Shown here: positions 47,979 through 57,099 of the stretch, piece after piece | Numbering within the stretch: position 1 is the stretch's first letter | Layout of the letters: each line of letters begins with the position of its first letter | Origin: Istiophorus platypterus | Lineage: Eukaryota > Chordata > Actinopteri > Istiophoriformes > Istiophoridae | Direction of reading: 5' to 3' | Assembly (NCBI GenBank): GCA_016859345.1 | Contig: CM029115.1 | Location: 14,668,001-14,732,000, forward strand | DNA: 64,000 bases | The notes under the pieces: generated by a model | What the model was told of the DNA's origin: nothing | The model's input: only the letters and a program-made list of their open reading frames with translations | Database searches by the model: none | Translations under genes and position numbers: made by a program

Positions 47979-50900
47979 CAAACACTGTTATTTTGGGACA
48001 TGTGTTTCAGCCTCTTTTTCCCTTTTTAACACATACACACACACATTCTCTCTCTCTCTCTCTCTCTCTCTCCAACAAAGAAATATTGCGCAATCTCCCC
48101 CGGCCCACACATACAGTGTTATATAAACATGCAACAGTCTCTGTGGTGCATTAGTTCTTCACAGATGGACTGCTTGGTGGTCGGGGGGGGGGGGGTGAGG
48201 CCCAGTGTAACACAGAAAAGCTACAAACACATTGACAACTAAAAGCCAACTGAGGAACATGACGATACTAAAAGCAGGCCTTGTCTATCACATGTCTTCA
48301 GTCTATGCCTCATATATCATTAGTGTGGAGAAGGAGAGGGGGGGATCACTCTGAGGGGCAGGCAAGAGGGGGGCACAGCTGTAGCTGTCAGTGCACACCA
48401 GAAAACAGCATTGGTGGAGGGGAGGGCCGCTGCGAGGAGCGTCAGCCTCTGGTCTGTGATGTCAGCACTGCTGCTAAAAATAGCACAGGAGAAAACCGCA
48501 GGGGGGGAGTTACAGGGGTGAAACAAGGCATGCTGAATGAGAGTCAGGGTCCAGGTGGCAGCTACAGTGAGCACTGCCTCGAGGCAGGGGTGACACTGGA
48601 GATGGGTGTGTTCGGACATGCGGTGCGTGATGTCAAAGCTGCTGCTAAAAATAACCCAGGTGAGATCCACTAAGTTAGTGCAGTGGAGGGGTGAGTAAAT
48701 ATAGTCCATCAGAGTAAAACAATTCCAATTTACGTCAAGTGCCGGGCAGAAAAGCAGAGCGTGGTACAAAATCAGAGTGTGCATACTAAAGAGCTGTTCC
48801 CAAGGTGTTAAAACTTTATTAACACCGATTTAACGATTTGAACTCCGAGCTCTTCAGTACACTCTAATTCATTCATCTTGTGAGCAACCTGATTGTATCT
48901 TTCAACAATATCATCTGTCTTTTGGAAGAGATGAACAAGACAGCCCCATTGATGTCACCGCTTTTTTTTAATAGAGCTAGATCTTTTGAGAATCAGAGGC
49001 CCAAATATGGTGGTTGTTAAAGTTTTTAGATTTCTTCATTGCTAAAACCTGTGGCCGTGGCCAACTTGAATTTATGCGAGTTGATAGTGGTAGACCATTA
49101 CTCTCCTTCCTTTGGAGCAACAGAGTTTTGAGGAAGTGACATGGGGCAGTGAATTTAGCTATATACAACTTTTTGGAAAGCACTGACCGTATAAATGGAC
49201 AGCAAAAAGATTTATCCAGAAAAATTATTTTGATAAGTTTTTTTTGTGTTTTTTTTTCACACTTTAAAAATCTTGTCGTCATGTTGATCCATTGTAACCC
49301 ACATGATTTCAACCACAATTGCAGTTCTTTAGAAAAAAGTAAATTGATAAGTTCTAACAGCTACTTCTCAACCTTACAGGGCAGGGAGTATTTCATACTC
49401 AAAGACTCCTTTTAGGAGGAGTATCACTTTAGTCTTCTATTCTACTACAGAGAAGTGAAGGAAAAAATCATACAGGACAAGCAAAGTGCTGCTTTGGCTT
49501 TGCTCGAGCTTGACACTTGGTTTGTTGAATTCTTCACATACTAACCTCCAGTGTGGACAGGTCTGTGTTTACTTATGGAACAGTTACAATTTGTTGTTAG
49601 TCTACCTCAGCCTTTGAGATGGAAGGGAGTCAGGTGGCAGACTGAAAAAATAGGACTTCAAGGCACGTTGAGGTATAAATAAATATGTGGTAATGTGTAA
49701 AGGAAGGACGACGTGCAGAGCCTCAGTAAAAGAGGATGAAAAACTATGTTTGAATGAGACATGAGTAATAAATGCAGGCTCCTCTGGTGCCTTTCACACT
49801 AGTGCCAGTCTCACATACTATCATACACAGAATTAAAAAAGGTGAAAAGATGAACGTGGCATGCTCCTCACCTCCTCTCTTAGAGGAGCGGGATGATCGG
49901 GAGGAGGTGGACCACTGCTTGGTGAGTACACCTCGTGGCTGGAGAGTCTCTCCTCCAGAGCTGACAACAACCTCCTCAGCTTCAATTGAGCTGATTGCCT
50001 CCTTAACCTCTTGGTCTTTGTCTGGAGAAGGGGCACCTCCGTTGGCCTCGGTGGCCTCTTCCGCCTGGCTGAACTGGGCCATCTTCCTGGCCAGGGCCAG
50101 CTGGGTCTCCAGCTCCAGCTGCCTGATGTCCTCCATGGTCAGACCGTACCACTCGTCCTGCCAGCACCAGGCCTGCCGGTGGGCACGGACCATCACCTTT
50201 CTAAGTCCTAGGGAGAGAGGAAGGGAGATATTACACAACAAAATATAGAATCCAAAGGTTTATAAACTTAGATGTAAACTGAATAACAACCCTGTTAGTA
50301 TACTGTTAGTAAAGCTAACAAATTATGACATTACATTAAAGACTTTCAACATCTGTTTACTCACCAACATCATGAATGAAGCGTTCAATCTTTGACTGCA
50401 TGCCCCAGTAGCGGAACTCCACCTTGCACAGTTTGTAGGCACACATGATGGGGGTCTTCCCTGGATTATTGTTGTACTCTTCTATCCAGTCGTCTTGTAG
50501 AGGACCCCTCTGGGTCTTAACTGACTTGTAGAGCCTTGGGTCCTCTTCTGCTTTATACTCATGAGGTGGGATGGGATCTGTCACAATGTCAATTGGGTCT
50601 GACGAAGACAATTCATATTAAGGAGAGCAATGACTAATGCAGCCAGATGTTTTGATTCTAGTGCACAGATAATACATATTCTGTTTAGTTGCAGTGTCTT
50701 TAATATCATGTCATGATGTGTACATATATGGATGGGTAAGTAGAACTTGTATGGGTTTGTGTTTAAAGGCTCGATATTCCTTTTATAAATGAATCTCTGG
50801 CTGACAGTAAAATATGAAAGTGTGTGACCGATTAAAACTATTTCAGTCACTGTTGCAACTGGGTCACTGCATGCCCTAAAACCATTAATTTCTGAGCACC

Positions 50901-53900
50901 TTCATCTTCTGATGGGCAAACATGCTCTCAACCTCAGAAAAGAACAGATGCATTACCAGTAGTGTGCCACAAGTGGGCCTACCCTGCTGCTTATGTTTGA
51001 GTAGCAAGAGGACTGATGTCAAGACACTATCAGACTAAAACATATCGATACTAGCCGTTACAATAAATAACTAATGTAAGATAAGCTCATTACTTTCTGT
51101 ATTGTTCTCCAATTTAGGTACATGGTAAAACATGTATGGTATGATGACCTTGCTATGTGATGGACATTTAAAGTTAGTGTAGCTTGATACACATGAATTA
51201 CTATTTTAATATATGAGTTTTGTTGTTGTTGTTGTTGTATGATTCAGAATTAATACAAAATGGTCTCACCAATAGACCTCTGCCTTTTCTCGGCTGCAGA
51301 CATATTGAAGACATCTGCTTGGTTGCCTGTGTCGGGTTTATAGTAGGTTTCAATGTCAATGGAAAACTTCTCAACAAAGGGACAGGTGTATCTGAAGGAG
51401 AAGAGGTAAAAAAAATTAAGAAAAAAACAAAAAAAAGACACCAAAAACTGTCCCAACAAAGCAAGTGTGCATTAGAGGTTGACATCTGTCTTCATTCTGA
51501 GACACACTTTTAAACTGAATGGCTCAGGATCAGAATTTTTTTATTAGGAATGACAATACCCTCTCACTGCTGAGGATAGAATATGTGTGAGCCAGGCCCA
51601 TCTGTTGGCATCTGTAAACAAAGCTGTCACCGGTTGAATAGATGTGTCAACAGGCACATGCAGTCTATCAATATCCTGACAGTATAGTCAAGGGCACGTC
51701 TCTTTTCAGCACCTTCATGACTCTGTGTTTGCCAGGCTCCACACAGACAAATAGACTGCCACCCAGTGACTGAGGGGTCACCAGGATCAGACTGCCTAGG
51801 AGCACACATCGATATGATGGTCTGCTTGGGAGTATTCTCAATTTGCTTTGAGGGCTTTATTTTCAGAGAGTGCAGACTAGGCACTATCAAATTCCCCACT
51901 CGTGACATCTTATTTTTATTACACTGAATATAAGCAGGGTTTGAGTTATCACCTATCTAAACAGGTGGGGGTTGAATTTCTATCTTTGAAGGTGTGTGCA
52001 CCTACCAGCTACAGCAGTTGGACACACAGGCAATCGATATTTCTAGTTTCGAGTTTTTATCCCGCCTTAGCAGAGTTTAACGCACTCTCACTTCTGCTCT
52101 GAAGGGCCATGGAGGTGGCCTTCCTGCAGAAACAAACCTCACCTTGTGCGTGTGTAAGGGTAGGCGTTCCAGGACTCCTCTTCAACCCTCAGTGCTGCTT
52201 TGGGCAAGATGGAGCGGAACCAGCTGGGAATGTGCATGCCAATGTGGTAGACCTTGTGAGTGTACTGGCCTGTCCCACCTGGTCCATCTGTGTAGGGCTT
52301 ATTCTCCAAGATCTCCACTCCACTACCTTCACCACAGCTCTCCTCTCTGCTCTTTTTCTGGAAGAGGACAAAATTAAGACAAACTGAAGTTGAAGTTGAC
52401 AAGGTGTTTGGTTGCATATAAGCAGTGTAGTGTAAAGGGAGTGTTGCATGTGAAAATAAAAATACATTTTTTTCCTTAATCTGAAACATATTTTTAAAAA
52501 GGAACTGAAACAAACAAAATGAATGGACGGATGTAGTAGTTTTTGCAGATAAGAATTTGTAAAGTTGGACATGGTCAGTTGTCACAACAGCAGTGAAGGA
52601 ATCAAAATAAACAGCTTCCTAAAAGCTCCACTGGATTGCAAATCAGAAAGCCAAAAGAACAGCTCATGGAGCCACACCTTTCCCATATTTACATTCCAGG
52701 TGCACAGAGGGAGAGAGGCTGGGTGGAGCCTATAGATGCAGTTGAGCAGAGCAACAGCTAGGTGACTCCAAGCTTCAAAGACAGGAATGTGTGTCATAGC
52801 ACGAGGATAATTTGTAATGGTTATGAAATCAATGGAACAGGAAACACTGACAGCAGAGCATAGTCCAAGTGCTGCAAATATCAAAATCACAGAGAGCAAA
52901 GAGCAGGGACCATAAATGACAGAGAAAACTGATGTATCATCTTGTCTTTTTCTCTTATCAGCTGTTGTCCAGTCTTTTTACATACAGCTCCAAGTATGTC
53001 TAATTCAGTATTTAGTACAGCGCCGGAATAATAGGAAGACAGATTTCTCCAGTCAGTCCAGTGGTGAGAGGCAACACAGGCACAGGCAGTGAATCAGTGG
53101 TGTAGGGAAGAGGAAGCCATGAGGCAGCCAGCACTCTGGACCTCATTACCTCTGACAGGTCATTCATTAGCCACCCGCTCTGCTCTCAACAGCTCCAAAG
53201 ACACAGCACAGACGCCAGAGCAGCCAGTACACAACACGCTGGAACATACCTGATGTAAATGTCCAGTTTACAGTGTCACGTGTGCATATAAGCACTATGA
53301 AAATGTATGCCGCTTAGAAGCAGACACATGAATTATGTGTCTCCATAGACTAACAAGTTTAAGCAATCATGTTAAGGAACAGTTCACCTAAAACGCAATG
53401 TAACATATCTTTTCACTTATGCAGAGTTTTTTCAATTAGACTGATCATAAGAAGGTCAATCTCATTATTGTGAGTACTGTTATCATTATATTTGGAAAAA
53501 GAAATTGCTTCTGAGTTTCCTATTGTAATTATTTTCCTTTGTATTCCACTGACCACTCATAATGTTGCCAAATGATCAAAGGATATCTGGATATAAAGTC
53601 AGCAGTCTGGGAGGACAAAATAAGTTTCATTATGTTTTGCTGTGAAACAGTCCCTTAAATTTGGTCGCTAACAGGTTACTGTAGCCTGTCAAAAGCAGTG
53701 TCCCTTCTTAACCCCCCTTGAGCTTTGGATGATTCTCTCCAGTTCACCCAGAGAAAGTTTACAAAACATTGGCCAGAGTTCAGCTGTTCCCTTAAGATAA
53801 ACGGGGAAGTGAGGGAGTAGTTAACAGGCTTAATGTTACACTAACATTGAATTTAAAGTTAGATTCTTAATACAAACAGTATGCTTTGTTAATTTGTGTC

Positions 53901-56900
53901 CGGATGTAAACTATACCTGTGGGGAAACAGAAATGAAGAAACAGTTCTCAAGATGCTACGCAAGTGGGTCGACTGCTTCCACACTACTGTGAAATCCTTT
54001 TCAGCTCAGTACACAAATACAAAGTGAGCACTATGCTGTGAGTTCAAGTCTTGCCCTAAAATCTTTACCACATAGCACTCACTCTCTCTCTAACACCCAC
54101 CTTTCTTTAAACAGCAATCAAAAACCTTAAAGTTACCATGAAAGCTTACTGTATGTGTTTAGATGTGACAGCTCTGACAGGATGGGAGTCATATCCTGGG
54201 TTTTTTTTTCCCTCCTGCTGTCAAGTTAGTGAGGCCTGTTTCCTGTTTAAGATGCTGCTTTTCTCTTCACTCCACAGATACAGTTGCTTAGTCAGAACAC
54301 GTTAGATGGATGGATGTGTGCAAATGAAAGAGGCACAGTGAGATCCTCTCCTATTCAATTTCCATATTTGCTTTGTACATTACTGCAACTCCCTATGCGG
54401 TGATGACACATTTACAATCAGCTATGAAATCAGATGGCGATGTTTTTAGGGAAAAGAAAGCAAATGAGAGGCGAGATGGGGTGGGGCATTGCCTGCCGAG
54501 GTACAGATATGGCCAGACTGTCCTAATGCCCTGACTTCATCCATGAGGCTTACACTAGGGATGGATTGCAGGCAAGCAGGCCTACATGCTGCAGTTGCCC
54601 TGGAAACATACAGCAATGAAGCGAGGGTATCTACAGGCACCAGCAAAATCCTTGTTTCCTCTCTGCTCAGAATAGTTCTCTCTCTCTCTTTCTTCCACCC
54701 CCTCTCTTATTTCTTCCCCTCCCTCCCTCGCAGCCTCTCCTTTTATCCTCCATTTCCTTTTTTTATTCACTCCCTTTCTTGAACAAAACCTGACCACCGG
54801 CACATTGCTGATGTCATGGTTGCTATAGTGACAGGAGCCTCACAGCGATGAGGCTGTGCAGAGAGGGTGAGGTCAGGGGGAAAGGTAACTGTGGGTCACT
54901 AATGTGAGAATTCCTCTTCCTGAATTGTTTACATGATCAAGAGTGCACTCATGATATACACTGATTTTTCTCAGATTTTGTGTAATCCTGCTATCACACG
55001 TGCCACATTTTGCACAATGTCCTGTATGACAAAATCTTACACAGTGCATGCAGAGGACCTGGGAGCACAGATACTGTAGTAATGTGTTTCACATAATAAT
55101 TCTCAACAATACACTGTCAGCAAAGTGGCACTACAGCAAAGTGGCAAAAGAAATTATCAAGTGTGCAGAAGTGTGGCACAGTGACTAGTTTGTGCTGTCT
55201 TGAAATGTCTTCTTGCTTTGGGGCATGTCCGCTGAGTCATGTTCTAAACCGGCTCAACTGAATTACCTGTCTGTTTGGTACACTGCAGGGAAGATTTGAA
55301 GAAAAACGACAGACCAAAAGACAAGGTTGTCAAATGAAAAATCTGAGACCAATATACTCTTGGACTAGTGCTGTAATCATCTAATATTATTTCCATTTGT
55401 GCAGACAGGACAAAGAAATGTCTGTACAATGTTGGTAAAATTAAGGTTGGTATTCAGAGAACGTCAGAAGCACTTTCAGACAAACTGTTTTCATAGTACC
55501 AAAAAAAAAGAAAAGGAGACGGCTGAATAAAGCTGCAGCCTGTGTTGTAGTAATGTTGTGACAATCGGTGGAGGTTAATTTTAGGCAACTTTGTCAACAT
55601 TAACACTCATTAATTCGGGTGTAACATTAACCGTTGTAGGAGAGACCTGTCTTTTGTTGGACAGAAGCTTGTAGGCATGCTGGGGCTTCCTTACTCAATG
55701 CCAAAGTTTTTATTTACTTAAATGGGTTTTCTCCCTGAAGGCTGCAGCTACCATGTATGATCCATGAGTATGAGCTGGGTGACACATAAGTAAATGTACT
55801 TCAGGGTCAGTCTGTTGCTTTGTTTTGGCTATAAAAGGAATGCTGAATTTATCAGATTTAGCTGCTGATTTCACATGACAACACACTGTGAATATTTTAT
55901 TTGCTGCTCATTATTACCATTTTCTGATTTAATTCTTATCTACTTCATTCATATGAACATCATAATATAAGATCACTTAAGAGGTAAGACACAGTAAACC
56001 TTGCAAAATGCCTCAAACTGATCAGTTTTTAACTTCAACCTGCTCCACAAGCAACATATAATTTCCACTTGTGCTAGCCATTACATAACCATACAGCTCA
56101 AATCCCAACAAAACTGCTGAATGTTTAGTGTCAAGGTCAGTGTGTGCCTCAAGTAAAAAAAAGAATGAAGAAAAAAAAATAGAGAAAAATACACCTAAAT
56201 GTCTAAATGTGTATCATATGCCTAAACAATGGAAACTAAGTAATACGGAGTTTTTACCATAATAAGTACTACAGTAAGTCTTGTGACTGCACTCTATGCT
56301 TCTCTTGTTTACTGCTGCTTAAATGGCACTTGGTAGTACCACTAGATTAAATAAATCCTCCTTCATGCACACATGCCATATAAAGAGAAAATATGTTGCC
56401 ATGGGGAATAACTAAAAGTGTATAAATCACCCCTTCCTGTTAGCAGCTGCAAACCCTAAAGCTTTTACACACACCCTCCGCCCCAAATGAAACCATCTGA
56501 CAGAGACAAAGCCCTATGTTCATCTCCATCGTAAAGTATGTGTGTGCACTGAGTCTGCTAAGAACGCAGGGTGCCCCCACCCTGCTTCTGAAGAAACATG
56601 CAGCCTATGACGAAAGGAAACCGCTATCCTCAGAGAGTTTAATTTGGATAATCTATCACCACACAAGCTCTCTTTGTTCCGTTACTCCACCAGCATCAGA
56701 CACCGTGTGACCAATCATTTCATAATTAGGCACACAGACAGACTCTTGAAAAATCTCCTGTGTTAATTTATCTCCTCATTGCCTGTTTGTTTGGCCTGGT
56801 GGGTGAGAATTTAGTGGGCAACATGGTATTGTGACCTCACCTGGATCATATAGAGCTGGGCGATGCGGTACTCCTCCACACTCATGGGCATGGGGATTCG

Positions 56901-56918
56901 GTACTCCTTGATAAGCAT
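35153..56918 (-). CDS. pitpnm2: Membrane-associated phosphatidylinositol transfer protein 2 (Nir3/RdgB homologue)
   Basis: Coding exons in order: 56918-56841, 52357-52143, 51391-51270, 50598-50365, 50207-49872, 47893-47798, 45382-45278, 45164-45100, 44833-44762, 44078-43834, 43612-43423, 43054-42935, 42772-42558, 42420-42245, 41937-41767, 40713-40561, 39624-39460, optional 38545-38270, 37766-37618, 37498-37382, 37156-37040, 36917-36769, 36555-36406, 36289-36109, 35925-35797, 35536-35153. This gives 1377 aa (1469 with the optional exon; human about 1349). Order: PITP domain (1 to about 260), FFAT motif (about 355-361), DDHD region, LNS2 domain, basic Ser-rich tail ending GVLSPK. It transfers PI and phosphatidic acid at ER-plasma membrane contacts. 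PITPNM1 is the alternative; start, tail and most loops match PITPNM2 better. Every junction is in frame. Confidence 0.95.
35797..36917 (-). other. pitpnm2: pitpnm2 LNS2 (lipin/Ned1/Smp2-like) domain exons
   Basis: The haloacid-dehalogenase-like fold is recognisable from TEFVVFSIDGSFAASVSIMG, VRAGAVDVVRHWQDLGY, LIIYVTGRPDMQKQRVVAWL, FPHGIVSFCDGLVHDPLRHK and IYIVGRPSKKMQHQCQ. The position equivalent to lipin's DxDGT carries SIDGS, so a catalytic Asp is missing, as is usual for PITPNM proteins, where the domain binds phosphatidic acid rather than hydrolysing it. Confidence 0.85.
37618..43054 (-). other. pitpnm2: pitpnm2 DDHD-region exons
   Basis: These exons carry VCLIGDCVGGILGFDAL (lipase-like GDxxGG strand), the Ser-rich linker with SRHLSRSNIDIPR and RKRSDSSTYELD, FDFEVSDFFLFGSPLGLVLA, the LRPACQQVYNLFHPADPSAS segment, VPRYQRFPLGDG, and, after a variable stretch, AARWWGTKRLDFALYCPDAL and HASYWESTDVVSFLLRQ, which close the DDHD domain. 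DDHD domains bind metal and phosphoinositides in related phospholipases. In PITPNM proteins the domain helps plasma-membrane phosphatidic acid/diacylglycerol sensing. Confidence 0.85.
38270..38545 (-). CDS. pitpnm2: Candidate cassette exon of pitpnm2 (92 codons)
   Basis: On the minus strand a pyrimidine-rich acceptor (TTTCTCCCCATAG) opens 276 bases with no stop in the required frame, closed by CAAG|GTATAT. Both flanks are phase 1. Joining exon 39624-39460 directly to 37766-37618 gives NIANIAARWWG, the conserved human-like junction, while including this exon gives NIANTKSCQ...AEVEQVAARWWG, still in frame. The peptide is Lys/Ser-rich, then acidic (KSPPKSRKKATRSSDAELVA). I recall no counterpart in human PITPNM2. 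It would insert at about residue 919, next to the DDHD region. Confidence 0.55.
44762..44833 (-). other. pitpnm2: pitpnm2 exon 9: 24-codon exon, possibly alternative
   Basis: A 72-base exon (MRGSVSSQADSSPIPTIMVT...) bounded by TTCAG| and TCA|GTAAGT, with both ends in phase 0, so it can be skipped without a frameshift. I do not recall a close counterpart in the human linker between the FFAT region and the SKIHVL block. The donor is strong, so inclusion is likely. Confidence 0.6.
45179..45220. repeat. (CA)21 microsatellite at a pitpnm2 splice acceptor
   Basis: A perfect run of 21 CA units. On the minus strand it is (GT)21 ending 15 bases before the CAG acceptor of exon 45164-45100, occupying the usual polypyrimidine-tract and branch-point zone. 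Confidence 0.95.
45383..47797 (-). other. pitpnm2: pitpnm2 intron 6
   Basis: About 2.4 kb of AT-rich sequence with no supported exon or RNA gene; open frames at 45845-46051 and 46607-46918 have no recognisable family. Confidence 0.6.
47798..47893 (-). other. pitpnm2: pitpnm2 exon 6: FFAT motif
   Basis: The exon reads SPSRHSISEWRMQSIARDSD and then SSDEEFFDAH, with the following Glu completed by the next exon. EFFDAHE is the classic two-Phe-in-acidic-tract motif that docks PITPNM proteins to VAP-A/B on the ER. The acidic/Ser run before it (DSDDSSDE) is also retained. The motif core is therefore split by an intron after His. Confidence 0.9.
47909..47974. repeat. (GA)n microsatellite at a pitpnm2 splice acceptor
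   Basis: About 32 GA units with one interruption (GCAAGA at 47944-47949). Read on the minus strand it is a (TC)n tract ending about 14 bases before the acceptor of exon 47893-47798, so it extends that exon's polypyrimidine tract. Confidence 0.95.
48047..48072. repeat. (TC)13 microsatellite
   Basis: A pure TC run in the pitpnm2 intron between exons 5 and 6, 73 bases from the (GA)n run and complementary to it, so the two could pair as a hairpin. Confidence 0.9.
49872..56918 (-). other. pitpnm2: pitpnm2 exons 1-5: PITP lipid-transfer domain
   Basis: Residues 1 to about 260 form the START-like phosphatidylinositol transfer fold. Landmarks are MLIKEYRIPMPMSVEEYRIA, GVEILENKPYTDGPGGTGQY, HIGMHIPSWFRSILP, FVEKFSIDIETYY, TQRGPL, MCAYKLCKVEFRYWGMQSKI and AHRQAWCWQDEWYGL. 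Exon 5 continues into a variable acidic linker and a Ser/Arg patch (KQWSTSSRSSRSSKRG). Compared with human, exon 4 reads EEYNNNPGKTPIM at a short variable loop. Confidence 0.9.
52358..56840 (-). other. pitpnm2: pitpnm2 intron 1 (after the first coding exon)
   Basis: About 4.5 kb. Only low-complexity pyrimidine stretches (near 54672-54735) and dispersed AT-rich DNA are seen. A short GATGGATGGATG run near 54306 resembles LINE tails. No nested gene is supported. Confidence 0.6.
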
Positions 56919-57075
56919 GGTGAATCTTGAAGAAGGGGAAAGGGGGATCAGGGAGAAGTCTGATAAGGGAAGGGGGTAGAGGGAAGGGAGGGGGAGAGGG
57001 GACAGGAGAGACTCTGGGGCTTCCTATAGGTGACTCGTCAAATCACCAGCTCTTTTCCACATTGATGATTCCTGT
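56919..57075 (-). other. pitpnm2: pitpnm2 5' UTR/acceptor region
   Basis: Two possible splice acceptors lie upstream of the start codon on the minus strand: CCCCTTCTTCAAG| a few bases before ATTCACCATG, and CTCCCCCACAG|GAATC about 150 bases earlier. The CT-rich sequence between them would serve as a polypyrimidine tract for the first. Either way the start codon seems to be in a second or later exon, so the promoter lies to the right. Confidence 0.45.
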
Positions 57076-57099
57076 GGGGGAGAAAGCAAATAAAAGCAC

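Larger units (their letters stand above)
47894..49871 (-). other. pitpnm2: pitpnm2 intron 5 with imperfect internal repeat
   Basis: Two microsatellites lie at the right-hand splice end of the intron. Around 48330-48690 is an unusually GC-rich patch containing two imperfect copies of TGATGTCA-N5-CTGCTGCTAAAAATA (near 48458-48487 and 48628-48657) and open frames of about 130-155 codons on both strands. I assign no gene there. Confidence 0.5.

Noticed and set aside
45179..48072. Direct repeats that might suggest a CRISPR-like array
   Set aside because: They are simple dinucleotide microsatellites in a vertebrate intron, with no unique spacers and no cas genes.
48281..48673. 130-codon plus-strand frame inside pitpnm2
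   Set aside because: No recognisable family, no splice context and a frame equally open on the other strand; kept only as a finding about sequence structure.
49772..50248. 158-codon plus-strand frame
   Set aside because: Complement of pitpnm2 exon 50207-49872, whose minus-strand translation matches the PITPNM family closely.
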